Below, in pieces: positions 53,213 through 61,881 of a DNA stretch of 64,000 nt. Source of the DNA: PALSA-612 sp963773055 (GTDB lineage: Bacteria; Actinomycetota; Thermoleophilia; Gaiellales; Gaiellaceae). The position numbers and the translations under genes are program-made. The stretch is taken from NCBI GenBank assembly GCA_963773055.1, contig CAVYZL010000003.1:372001-436000 (forward strand). The letters are read 5' to 3'. Numbering within the stretch: position 1 is the stretch's first letter; each line of letters starts with the position of its first letter. Under the pieces are notes generated by a model, which was not told where the DNA came from, made no database searches, and was given only the letters and a program-made list of their open reading frames with translations.

Positions 53213-53991
53213 CCGACCTCGACGCGGACGGGCGCGATCGCGGTCGCGCGGCCGGTCGCCGGATCGCAGTCGACGGTCACGCCTTCGAGCCGAACGCCGC
53301 CCTTCGCCGGCGAGAAGCGAACGCGCATGCCGGTCTTCATCCGTGCGATCGCGAGGTCGGCCTCGACGCCGATCACGGAGTCGTGCGGGCCTGTCATGCC
53401 AGCGTCAGTGATCGCTGCCGTGCCCCCGGGCTGGATACGCGCATCGGCTGTTTGCACGTGGGTGTGCGTGCCGATCACCGCGGTCACCCGGCCGTCGAGC
53501 AGCCGGGAGAGCGCGATCTTCTCGCTCGTCGCCTCGGCATGGAAGTCGACGACGACGACCTTGGCCTGCTCGGTCGCCTCCGTCACGAGCTCGTCGATCA
53601 CCTCGAACGGTGTGACCGGAGTCTCGAGGAAGAGCCAGCCCATGAGGTTGCAGACGGCGACGGGCGTCCCGTCGGCCGCGGTGGCGACGGTGAGCCCCCG
53701 GCCGGGGAGCCCCGAAGCGAGGTTCGCCGGCCGGATCACGCGCTCGGAGGTCGCGAGGTAGTCGCGGATCTCGTCGCGGGCCCAGACGTGGTTCCCGAGC
53801 GTGATCACATCGGCGCCCGAGGAGAGAATCTTGTCGGCGAGGCGAGGCGTGATGCCGCGACCGTCGGCGACGTTCTCGCCGTTGACGACCGTGAAGTCGA
53901 CGCTGAGCTCGTCCTTGAGCCGTCCCAGCTCCGTTTCGATCGCGCGGCGGCCCGGCGGGCCGAAGACGTCCGCGACGAAGAGGATCCTCAC
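53209..53991 (-). CDS. YmdB-family metallophosphoesterase
   Basis: A 260-residue phosphoesterase. DVFGPPGRRAIE, NGENVADGRGI, TLGNHVWARDEI and HAEATSEKIAL carry the conserved Asp, Asn and His metal ligands, and TAVIGTHTHVQTAD follows. In Bacillus YmdB hydrolyses cyclic nucleotides and affects biofilms. ATG at 53991, three bases after the stop of the LytM-like gene. The cellular role here is not known. Confidence 0.92.
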   Translation of the reverse strand: MRILFVADVFGPPGRRAIETELGRLKDELSVDFTVVNGENVADGRGITPRLADKILSSGADVITLGNHVWARDEIRDYLATSERVIRPANLASGLPGRGLTVATAADGTPVAVCNLMGWLFLETPVTPFEVIDELVTEATEQAKVVVVDFHAEATSEKIALSRLLDGRVTAVIGTHTHVQTADARIQPGGTAAITDAGMTGPHDSVIGVEADLAIARMKTGMRVRFSPAKGGVRLEGVTVDCDPATGRATAIAPVRVEVG

Positions 53992-53994
53992 GGC

Positions 53995-54774
53995 CTAGCG
54001 ATAGGCGAGCGTCGCAGCCGGCTGCACCGTGAGCGTGACGTGATTGCCAGGGTCGTGCGTGACGCCCGCGAGCGCCTGCTCCTCGACGCGGGAGAGGTCG
54101 ACGACGACGCCGATCTTGGACGTGAGCTTCGTCACGGGGGAGCCGACCGTCAGCGAGGGATCCGCGCGGAGGCGCGTCAGGGAGACGACGACTGACGGCG
54201 CTTCGGCGGGAACGATGTCGATGCGCTGGCCGTGCCGCCTGCCCGCGAGGACGAGGTCTCGAATGCTGACCACCGTCCCCGTCACAGGCGCGTAGACGGC
54301 GGTGCCCGTCGGCGCTCCGACGTCGAGCGCGCCCGTCCGCGATCCTTCGCCGCCGGTCAGCTGGTAGTAGGTGACGCCGCTCTGGTCGTCGCCCACAAGA
54401 CGGTGATAGATGCGCGAGAGGATCCCCTGGTTGACCTGCCGGCCGACGGGCTCGAGCGGAAGGGCGAACGTGTTCGCGCCGTGGTAGGCGAGCGCCGTCA
54501 CCGACTGCTGTGAGACGGGAAGCTGGATCGCGAGATCGCCCTGGTGTGCGACGTCGAGGAGCTCGGGCCGGTCGGTCTCGAGCAGCGTCGGGTCCGCCGG
54601 CAGGCCGGATTGGAAGGACGGAGTCGGGGCGCTGAAGGCGGCGAGCAGGAGCGTCACCAGCACCGCCGTGCCTGCGAGCACGGCGACGATCTTCCAGCGT
54701 CTCCACGTGCGTTGCCGACGTCTGCGGCTCGCGCGGTCCGACAGCGGCCCTGTGGTCGCACGGGGCGTAGCCAT
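53995..54774 (-). CDS. Membrane protein with a degenerate LytM (M23)-like domain
   Basis: A 259-residue protein: basic tail (RRRRQRTWRRWK), one membrane helix (about residues 31-48), and a beta-rich domain with GALDVGAPTGTAVYAPVTGTVVSI, the GtpV-A-GtV core of M23 endopeptidases. The first zinc His of H-x3-D is replaced (Thr/Arg) and the last H-x-H is NHVTL with one His. It probably does not cut; such LytM proteins activate other enzymes. ATG at 54774 diverges from hemB, with 49 bases between. Confidence 0.75.
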   Translation of the reverse strand: MATPRATTGPLSDRASRRRRQRTWRRWKIVAVLAGTAVLVTLLLAAFSAPTPSFQSGLPADPTLLETDRPELLDVAHQGDLAIQLPVSQQSVTALAYHGANTFALPLEPVGRQVNQGILSRIYHRLVGDDQSGVTYYQLTGGEGSRTGALDVGAPTGTAVYAPVTGTVVSIRDLVLAGRRHGQRIDIVPAEAPSVVVSLTRLRADPSLTVGSPVTKLTSKIGVVVDLSRVEEQALAGVTHDPGNHVTLTVQPAATLAYR

Positions 54775-54823
54775 GGGCTCAACGTAGCAGCGACGAAGCG
54801 ACGGATCCGTCGGGTGGCGGAAG

Positions 54824-55804
54824 ATGCGTAGTCTTCGCGCCGTGCCGTATCCCGCGACACGGCTGAGGCGACTGCGCCGTACGGGGGCGCTGCGCGGCCT
54901 GGCCCGCGAGACCGGCGTCGTCGTCTCGGACCTCGTGATGCCGCTGTTCGTCGCCGCAGACGCCTGGACGAACGACGGGCTGCCGGCACTCGGCCGGCAC
55001 ACGGTCGACGGGCTGTTACGAGAGGTGGAGACGCTCGTCGAAGCGGGCGTTCCGGGGGTGATCCTGTTCGGCGTTCCCGTGGAGAAGGACGACGAGGGGT
55101 CGGGCGCCTGGTCGGACGACGGCGTCGTCCAAGAGGCGCTCAGGGCTCTGCGGCCGCGGTTTCCTGAGCTCGTGCTGCTGACGGACGTGTGCCTTTGCTC
55201 GTACACGACGCACGGGCACTGCGGCGTCCTCGAGGACGGCGAGATCGCGAACGACGTCACGGTCGAGCTGCTGGCCCGAACGGCGGTCAGCCATGCCGAC
55301 GCCGGCGCAGACGCCGTCGGCCCCAGCGACATGATGGACGGCCGCGTCGGCGCGATCCGCGCAGCGCTCGACGACGCTGGCCACGCGGAGGTCGGGATCC
55401 TCTCGTATGCCGCGAAGTACGCGTCCGCCTTCTACGGCCCGTTCCGCGACACCGCCGACTCGGCCCCAGCCTTCGGCGACCGCCGCAGCTACCAGCTCGA
55501 CCCGGCGAACGTCCGCGAGGCGCTCCGGGAGTGCGCGCTCGACCTCGAGGAGGGCGCGGACATGCTGATGGTCAAACCCGCTCTGCCCTACCTCGACGTG
55601 ATCGCGGCCGTCCGCGCGCGGTTCGACTGCCCGGTCGCGGCGTACAACGTCTCGGGCGAGTACGCGATGGTGAAGGCGGCCGCCAACGCCGGCTGGCTGG
55701 ACGAGCGCGTGGCCGCCCTCGAGTCGCTGACCTCGATCAAGCGGGCGGGCGCTGACCTCGTGATCACGTACTGGGCGAAGGAGGCAGCAGGGTGGCTGTC
55801 CTGA
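54824..55804 (+). CDS. hemB: Delta-aminolevulinic acid dehydratase (porphobilinogen synthase)
   Basis: A 326-residue enzyme that condenses two 5-aminolevulinate molecules in haem synthesis. The zinc-type cysteine triad is in DVCLCSYTTHGHCG, the two catalytic lysines are in LSYAAKYASAFYGPF and DMLMVKPALPYLD, and the AYNVSGEYAM block matches. ATG 54824 has GGCGGAAG in front; a GTG six codons later is another choice. No other haem genes are in the window, but the bc-type complex at the right edge needs haem. Confidence 0.95.
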   Translation: MRSLRAVPYPATRLRRLRRTGALRGLARETGVVVSDLVMPLFVAADAWTNDGLPALGRHTVDGLLREVETLVEAGVPGVILFGVPVEKDDEGSGAWSDDGVVQEALRALRPRFPELVLLTDVCLCSYTTHGHCGVLEDGEIANDVTVELLARTAVSHADAGADAVGPSDMMDGRVGAIRAALDDAGHAEVGILSYAAKYASAFYGPFRDTADSAPAFGDRRSYQLDPANVREALRECALDLEEGADMLMVKPALPYLDVIAAVRARFDCPVAAYNVSGEYAMVKAAANAGWLDERVAALESLTSIKRAGADLVITYWAKEAAGWLS

Positions 55805-55808
55805 GCGC

Positions 55809-56357
55809 GTGCTCCGGCCTCTGCCGCCAGTCGGTGTGACCCTCTGGGACGTGATCGCCGAGGAGGCGCAGCGCGAGAGCCCGCTGTGGGGCGCGGCGCT
55901 GCTGCCGGCCGGGAAGCGGCAGCTCGAGCCGGTGTTCTCGCCGCTCGGGCCCGAGCGGACTGCGCTCGGCGTCGAGACGATCTACGAGGGCTACCTTCTC
56001 CACTACGGGCGCCCCAGGCTGTTCGCCCCCACAGACGCGGAGGACGGCCTCCTGCTCGGCGACTACCTGTATGCCCACGGTCTCGTTCGCGTCGCCGCGC
56101 TCCACGACGTCATGGCCGTCGCGGATCTCGCGGCACTGATCTCCGTCTGTGCTCAACTGCGAGCCGAGGGAGCGGACGGAGACGGCATCGCCTGGGCGGC
56201 GACGGCCGCTCTGCTCGGCACGGGCAAGCTGAACGGGGCGCGCGACACGCTTCGCATGCGCGGCGAGGCGTGGGAGCTGCGGGACCTCGTCGTGCGTGAG
56301 GTGGGCGAGGACGCGCTGCAGGCGGCGCTCGACGCGCACCGCCGTCGCGTCCGTTAA
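55809..56357 (+). CDS. Uncharacterised helical protein
   Basis: About 182 residues, mostly helical. The stretch EDGLLLGDYLYAHGLVRVAAL recalls the helix of polyprenyl diphosphate synthases (GDxLxA), but the Asp-rich substrate motifs are missing, so I do not assign it to that family. It lies four bases after hemB and before a small membrane protein. GTG at 55809 is assumed. Confidence 0.6.
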   Translation: MLRPLPPVGVTLWDVIAEEAQRESPLWGAALLPAGKRQLEPVFSPLGPERTALGVETIYEGYLLHYGRPRLFAPTDAEDGLLLGDYLYAHGLVRVAALHDVMAVADLAALISVCAQLRAEGADGDGIAWAATAALLGTGKLNGARDTLRMRGEAWELRDLVVREVGEDALQAALDAHRRRVR

Positions 56358-56366
56358 AGTCGCCGT

Positions 56367-56510
56367 GTGATCGCTGCGCTCCTCGCGGCCGGAGATGTCG
56401 CCAAGGAGGGGAGGGACATCGTCCTCTCGATGCTTGTCGTCGGCCTGATCTTCATCGCCGTGATCGCGATCGGGCAGTTCTTCAAGTGGCTCGGCCATCG
56501 CCAGCACTGA
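56367..56510 (+). CDS. Small single-helix membrane protein
   Basis: 47 residues: a short amphipathic start (MIAALLAAGDVAKEGRDI), one membrane helix (LSMLVVGLIFIAVIAIGQFF) and a basic end (KWLGHRQH). GTG start at 56367, with TTAAAGT about 10 bases upstream as a possible -10. It is too short for usual gene callers. The frame stays intact over its entire length and its end overlaps the convergent epimerase stop by 29 bases. Function unknown. Confidence 0.6.
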   Translation: MIAALLAAGDVAKEGRDIVLSMLVVGLIFIAVIAIGQFFKWLGHRQH

Positions 56511-57381
56511 GCGCCTCTGACACTGCACGCCCGAGCGCCGGCCAGACAGGTCCGGGCGCGTAGCCGAGCTCCAGCGACGCCTTCTCCGACGAGAACCACA
56601 TCGGCAGGCGCGCGAGCAGCACCTCGTCGCGGTTCGTGAGACCGAGCCGAGCAGCTGCTCGCACAACCGCGTAGGGAAGCCGGATCCGGGGCCGGGGCCG
56701 GCCCGCGAGCTCGGCGACGACGCCGAAGACCTCCTCGAGGGTCAGGTCGACGCCGCCGAGCAGATATCGCTCCGCGCGCCGGCCTCGCTCGAACGCGAGG
56801 ACGTGGCCGCGCGCGACGTCGCGGACGTCGACGAGGTTGACGCCCGTGTCGACGAACGCGCGGTAGCGGCCGGTTGCGACGCCTTCGATCATCCTGCCGG
56901 TCGGTGTCGGCGCCCGATCACCGTCCCCGACGGGGGTCGTCGGGTTGACGACGACGGCGTCGAGGCCGTCCCGTGCGGCCGCGAGCACGATGTGCTCCGC
57001 CGCAAGCTTCGTCCGCTTGTAGGGCACCGCGAGCTCCCATGACGGCGGCCCGTCCTCCTCCGTTGCAGCCCGGCCGCGGACTGGGCCACACGTCCCGCAC
57101 GTGCTCGTGTGGACGAGCCGCCGCACGCCGAGCTCACGGCAGAGCTCGACAATCGTGCGCGTACCCTCGACGTTGACCCGCTCGTGCTCCACCGCAGGCG
57201 CGTCGTACGAGTAGAGCGCCGCGAGGTGGAAGACCGCGTCGCGGCCCGCGATCGCTTGCCGTAGCCGCGCGCGGTCGGAGAGGTCGATCCACTCGTCGCA
57301 CACGTCGGCGCCGCGTTCGCGGAGCTCGCGGACGACGTGTGAGCCGATGAACCCGCTCGCCCCCGTCACATAGGCCTCCAC
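56482..57381 (-). CDS. NAD-dependent epimerase/dehydratase (extended SDR)
   Basis: A 299-residue Rossmann enzyme. The glycine motif YVTGASGFIGSHVV opens the protein; FHLAALYSYDAP, VHTSTCGTCGP and the Y-x3-K of VPYKRTKLAAEHIVL are present. The pattern resembles HpnA/dihydroflavonol reductase-like SDRs. Substrate cannot be deduced. GTG at 57381 gives the shortest fit to the family; an ATG nine codons upstream would run into the divergent gene. That gene starts 17 bases away. Confidence 0.85.
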   Translation of the reverse strand: MEAYVTGASGFIGSHVVRELRERGADVCDEWIDLSDRARLRQAIAGRDAVFHLAALYSYDAPAVEHERVNVEGTRTIVELCRELGVRRLVHTSTCGTCGPVRGRAATEEDGPPSWELAVPYKRTKLAAEHIVLAAARDGLDAVVVNPTTPVGDGDRAPTPTGRMIEGVATGRYRAFVDTGVNLVDVRDVARGHVLAFERGRRAERYLLGGVDLTLEEVFGVVAELAGRPRPRIRLPYAVVRAAARLGLTNRDEVLLARLPMWFSSEKASLELGYAPGPVWPALGRAVSEALSAGDGRAT

Positions 57382-57397
57382 TAGCGATCTTGGCAAG

Positions 57398-57841
57398 ATG
57401 CGGCTCATGTCGGAGGGGTTCGCAGACGTCGTGCGGCCGCAGCTCGAAGCGCAGCTCGAGGACGGCGAGACCTTGCGCGGAATCGCTGCAGCCACGCAGC
57501 AAAAGACGTTCAGCGGCAGCCTCTACGCCGTCGGCGTCACCGAGCGGCGCCTGCTTCTGCAACCGCTCGACCGGAAGCACCAGCCGAAGGGCGGACTCGT
57601 GTCAGTCACGCCAGGCGAGGCGGCTGACGCCGAGCTGGACGGGGCTGGCGGCGGCTGGTGGACGGCGCCTGCTGCTGTTCTGGACGCCACCGCGCTCACG
57701 CTCAAGCTGAAGGCGGCGGACGGGGAGCGCTACAAGCTGATGATGATGCAAGGAGGCTCGAGCCTCTTCGGCGGCCAGGAGCAGGCCGACGGGGTCCTCG
57801 CGCTGGCCGAGTGGCTCGCGGCTGCGCGGGCAGCTCCGTAA
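57398..57841 (+). CDS. Uncharacterised PH-like protein
   Basis: A 147-residue protein of predicted alpha/beta fold with a central GSLYAVGVTERRLLLQPLDRK, which looks like the bacterial PH (YvbH) fold, and GGSSLFGGQEQADGVLALAEWL at the end. ATG 57398, or ATG three codons later. It lies nine bases before the decayed cyclase gene. I do not assign a function. Confidence 0.65.
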   Translation: MRLMSEGFADVVRPQLEAQLEDGETLRGIAAATQQKTFSGSLYAVGVTERRLLLQPLDRKHQPKGGLVSVTPGEAADAELDGAGGGWWTAPAAVLDATALTLKLKAADGERYKLMMMQGGSSLFGGQEQADGVLALAEWLAAARAAP

Positions 57842-57850
57842 CCCGCAGAG

Positions 57851-60315
57851 ATGCCGCGCGTGAGGAGCGAGCTCCCCTCCGGCACTGTCACCTTCCTCTT
57901 CACGGACGTCGAGGGCTCGACGAAGCTGCTCCACGAGCTCGGGGCCGAGGCGTATGCCGACGCGCTCGCCGAGCACCGCTGCGTGATCCGCGAGGCCTGT
58001 GCAGCCGAGGGCGGCGTCGAGGTCGACACCCAGGGAGACGCGTTCTTCTTCGCCTTTCCGACGGCCCGGGCGGCTCGCCGCCGCGTCGGCCTTCACCGAG
58101 GCGCTGAGCACCGGGCCGATTCAGGTGCGCGTCGGCCTGCACACGGGGACGCCGCTGCTCACGGACGAGGGCTACGTTGGAGACGACGTCCACCGTGCCG
58201 CACGAATCGCAGCCTCCGGCCACGGCGGCCAGGTGCTCGTGTCGATGACGACGGCGCCGCTCGTCGAGCTCGAGCTGACCGATCTCGGCGAGCACCGCTT
58301 CAAGGATCTCTCTGCCGCAGAGCACGTCTACCAGCTCGGAGAGGGGCGTTTCCGCGCTCAAGACCCTCTACGAAGACGAATCTCCCCGTTCCAGCGACGC
58401 CCTTCCTCGGCAGGGAGCGGGAGCTCGAACACGTCATCGCGCGCCTGCGAGACGGCGCGCGCTTCGTGACGCTCACTGGCCCCGGCGGCACGGGTAAGAC
58501 GCGCTCGCGATTGCAGGCGGCTGCAGAGCTCGTCGGACGAGTATCCAGACGGAGTCTGGTGGGTCCCGCTGGCGGCGCTGCGCGACCCGCGCTCGTGCTC
58601 GCGACGATCGCTCAGGCATTCGGCGACCAGCAGGACGGCCTCGCCGACGCACATCGTCGACGAGCGAGAGCTCCTGCTTTGCTTGACAACCTCGAACACG
58701 TCGTCGCGGCGGCGCCGCGAGGTGTCCGCTTACTCGAGCCTGCCTGAGCTACGACTCGTTGTCACGAGCCGCGAGCGCCTCCGCGTCCAGGGCGAGCTCG
58801 TGTACCCCGTGCCACCGCTCGCCGAATCGGAGGCTGTTTACTCTTCTCTACGTGCTCGCGCTGACCAGCTGACCGACGGACCATCGGCGAGCCTGTGCGC
58901 GGCGCTCGACAACCTGCCGCTCGCGCGTCGAGCTGGCCGCCGCACGCACAGGCGCTGTCTCCGCCCGCAGCTCCTGGAGCGGCTCTCGGAACGGCTCGAT
59001 CTACTCAAGGGTGGTCGCGACATCGAGCCGCGCCAGCAGACGCTTCGCGCGACGATCGAGTGGTCGTACGACCTGCTCTCGCCGGACGAGCAACAGCTCT
59101 TCGCGTTGCTCTCGGTGTTCTCCGGCGGCTGCACGCTCGAGGCCGCAGAGGCAGTCTGCGACGCCGACCCCGACACGCTCAATCGCTCGTCGAGAAGAGC
59201 CTCGCTGCGCTTCACGGAGCTGCGCGCGCTACTGGATGCTGGAAACAATCCGTGAGTTCGCGGCCGAGCGGCTCGAGGAGTCGGGCGTCGAGGGCTGCGC
59301 CGGCGAGCACGCCGTGTACTTCATCGACGCGCGAGTCGCTCGGATGCGACGAATCGATCGAGATTCGACGGTGGCCAGCGGCACGACGCTTCGTCGATGC
59401 CGAACAGGGGAATCTTCGCGCAGCAATTGACTGGGCCGCCGAGCAGCGATCTCGAGATCGCTGGCCAGGCTGGCCGATGTCGATCGAGGGTTTCTGGGTC
59501 GCGGTAAGCCCATCGAGGCGGTGCGGCGATTCGGAGACGCTGCTCGACGCGCGAAGCGGACATGCACCGTCGGACCTTCGCGCGGGTTGCTGGCGATCGC
59601 TCGCAAGCTCGACTCGAGTTCAGTGGGACGGAACGAGGACAGCATCGAGCACAACGAGATGAGCCTGGCGCTCTATCGGCAGTGCCGGTGACGAGCGAGG
59701 AGTCTGCGCGATCATCCTGAACCGCCTGGGCACCGACGTCTGGGAGCTCGGCGATCTGCAGCGCGGGCGTTCGCTCATCACAGGAGAGCTCGCGCGCTAT
59801 CGGCGCACTCGGGTATCGCCGCGGGCGAAGCAGCGGCGCTCGCCGGCCTCGGGCGATATCGACTACCGCGGAGGAAACGTCGAACGGGGGCTAGAGCTCG
59901 TCGAGCGCAGCGGAGAGCTCTGCCGCGAAGGCGGCTTCACATTCTGCGACGCCAAGATGCTCGATGTGCTGGCTTCTGCGCTGTCGAGCTCGGCCGGCTA
60001 GACGACGCCGTCAGGCACAGCTGAGTGTCCTCGAGCTCGCGCGTCGCACTGGAGACCGGCAGCGCACGTACTTCGCCCTTGCGCGCATCGCCAGCATTGC
60101 GGTCGCGCGAAGAACTTGACGCGCGCGGGGCGTCTCTGGGGCAGCGATCGAGGCCGAAGAAGCCCGCGGATTCTCGGCGACTGGGAGCGCAAGCGTGACG
60201 ACCTCGCGGCGCCCGTGCTCGGCGGTCGTCCGGCGCAGAGTTCGAGCGTGGACGCGTCGCGGGCCGTCGTCTGACCCTGGACGAGGTGGTGGACTACGCG
60301 CTCGAGCGTCCATAG
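57851..60315 (+). pseudogene. Decayed class III adenylate cyclase/ATPase/TPR regulator
   Basis: Pieces of one large protein in changing frames: a cyclase domain (GTVTFLFTDVEGSTKL, then RVGLHTGTPLLTDEGYVGDDVHRAARI), an AAA/NB-ARC-type ATPase (PFLGRERELEHVI, LTGPGGTGKTR, LRLVVTSRERLRVQGE, ATIEWSYDLLSPDEQQLFALLSVF), and a TPR tail (REFAAERLEESG, ERGLELVERSGELC) ending LDEVVDYALERP at the TAG 60313. At least eight frame changes occur from about 58075 onwards. The density is far above that of the other broken genes, so true decay is likely. The start ATG at 57851 is intact. Confidence 0.85.
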
Positions 60316-60327
60316 ACTGATCGCGCC

Positions 60328-61806
60328 GTGGCGCCTCTCAGAGACCTCCGCGAATGGATCGCGCTGCTCGAGCGCGAGGGTGAGCTCGTCCGTGTCGCCG
60401 CCGAGGTCGACCCGGATCTCGAGATCACGGAGATCGTCGACCGCGTGGTGAAGGCGGGCGGCCCCGCGCTCCTCTTCGAGCATCCGAAGGGCGCGCAGCA
60501 CCCGCTCCTGATCAACCAGTTCGGGACCGAGCGCCGTATGTGTCTCGCGTTCGGCGCGCCGACGCTCGATGCGGTCGCGGAGAAGCTTTCCGACGTGCTC
60601 GAGATGCAGCCGCCGAAGACGATCCGGGAAAAGGTGCGCGGACTCAAGAAGCTCAAGTCGATCGCCGACTCGCCGCCGAAGGTCGTCTCCAAGGGCGAGT
60701 GCCAGGAGATCGTGCTCACCGGCGACGACGTCGACATCACGAAGCTGCCGATCCAGACCTGTTGGCCGGGCGATCCGGCGCCGTTCATCACCCTGCCTGC
60801 GGTGATCACCGAGGACCCGAGCACGGGCACGCGAAACGTCGGCATGTACCGGATGCAGGTGATCGACGGACGCTCGACCTACATGCACTGGCAGATGCAC
60901 AAGGACGGGCGCGCCGACCTGCTCTCAGCCGAGGACGGTCGCATCCCGGTCGCCGTCGCTTTGGGTGTCGACCCCGTGACCGCGTACTCGGCGAGCGCGC
61001 CGCTACCGCACCACATCGACGAGCTGATGCTTGCCGGCTTCCTGCGCGGCGAGCCGGTCGAGCTCGTCGAGTGCAAGACGATCGATCTCGAGGTGCCTGC
61101 CCACGCCGAGATCGTCCTCGAGGGCACGGTCTCGGCCGACGATGTCGGCGTCGAGGGGCCGTTCGGCGATCACACCGGCTACTACTCGCACGCCGAGCCG
61201 TTCCCGATCTTCCGCATCAGCGCAATCACGATGCGCCGCGATGCGATCTACCCGTCCATCGTCGTCGGTAAGCCGCCGGCCGAGGACGCGTGGCTCGGGA
61301 AGGCGACGGAGCGCATCTTCCTGCCCGCGGTGCGGATGACGCTGCCGGAGATCGTCGACTACGACCTCCCGGTCGCCGGCGCCTTCCACAACTGCGTGAT
61401 CGTCTCGATTCGGAAGGCGTTTCCCGGCCACGCGCAGAAGGTGATGCACGCGCTCTGGGGCCTAGGGATGCTCTCGCTGACGAAGGCGATCGTCGTCGTC
61501 GACGAGCACGTGGACGTCCACGACCACGAGGACGTGTTCTTCCGCGTGTGCGCGAACGTCGATCCCAAGAGGGACGTGCTCATCACCGAGGGTCCTCTCG
61601 ACCACCTGGACCACGCGCCGGGCCGGCAGTTCTACGGCGGGAAGATCGGGATCGACGCCACGCACAAGCTGCCGGAGGAGGACGCACGGCCGTGGCCGGA
61701 CGAGATCGAGATGTCGGCAGATGTGAAGGACCTCGTCGACCGCCGGTGGAATGAGTACAGCATCGGGGACTGGATTCATCCTGTCCCCGGTTCAGACTCT
61801 GGTTAG
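60328..61806 (+). CDS. ubiD: UbiD-family decarboxylase
   Basis: A 492-residue prenylated-FMN decarboxylase. Motifs: LREWIALLEREGELVRV, LPIQTCWPGDPAPFITLP, YRMQVIDGRSTYMHW, GDHTGYYSHAEPFPIF and the C-terminal HAQKVMHALWGLG. The family acts on aromatic acids in quinone synthesis or catabolism; a role in menaquinone synthesis is likely because a quinol complex follows. UbiX is not in the window. GTG at 60328. Confidence 0.92.
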   Translation: MAPLRDLREWIALLEREGELVRVAAEVDPDLEITEIVDRVVKAGGPALLFEHPKGAQHPLLINQFGTERRMCLAFGAPTLDAVAEKLSDVLEMQPPKTIREKVRGLKKLKSIADSPPKVVSKGECQEIVLTGDDVDITKLPIQTCWPGDPAPFITLPAVITEDPSTGTRNVGMYRMQVIDGRSTYMHWQMHKDGRADLLSAEDGRIPVAVALGVDPVTAYSASAPLPHHIDELMLAGFLRGEPVELVECKTIDLEVPAHAEIVLEGTVSADDVGVEGPFGDHTGYYSHAEPFPIFRISAITMRRDAIYPSIVVGKPPAEDAWLGKATERIFLPAVRMTLPEIVDYDLPVAGAFHNCVIVSIRKAFPGHAQKVMHALWGLGMLSLTKAIVVVDEHVDVHDHEDVFFRVCANVDPKRDVLITEGPLDHLDHAPGRQFYGGKIGIDATHKLPEEDARPWPDEIEMSADVKDLVDRRWNEYSIGDWIHPVPGSDSG

Positions 61807-61810
61807 CGAC

Positions 61811-61832
61811 GGCTGTCACCACGTTGACAGCC
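61811..61832. promoter_or_regulatory. Inverted repeat overlapping the qcr -35
   Basis: GGCTGTCA at 61811-61818 and TGACAGCC at 61825-61832 form a perfect eight-base inverted repeat with a six-base centre, five bases after the ubiD stop. It could end ubiD transcription as a T-less hairpin or act as an operator, since its right arm covers TTGACA. Confidence 0.5.
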
Positions 61833-61852
61833 GGACTAGGGCAGGATTGAAT
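61824..61852 (+). promoter_or_regulatory. Promoter of the qcr operon
   Basis: A consensus TTGACA (61824-61829) is followed after 17 bases by TTGAAT (61847-61852), four of six for a -10. The initiation point would be about 25 bases before the proposed start of the Rieske gene. Confidence 0.55.
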
Positions 61853-61881
61853 CGAGCGGGCAGCGACGAGGAGGCAATCGC

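Noticed and set aside
55809..56357. Polyprenyl diphosphate synthase
   Set aside because: A GDYLYA-like helix is present, but both Asp-rich motifs are missing.
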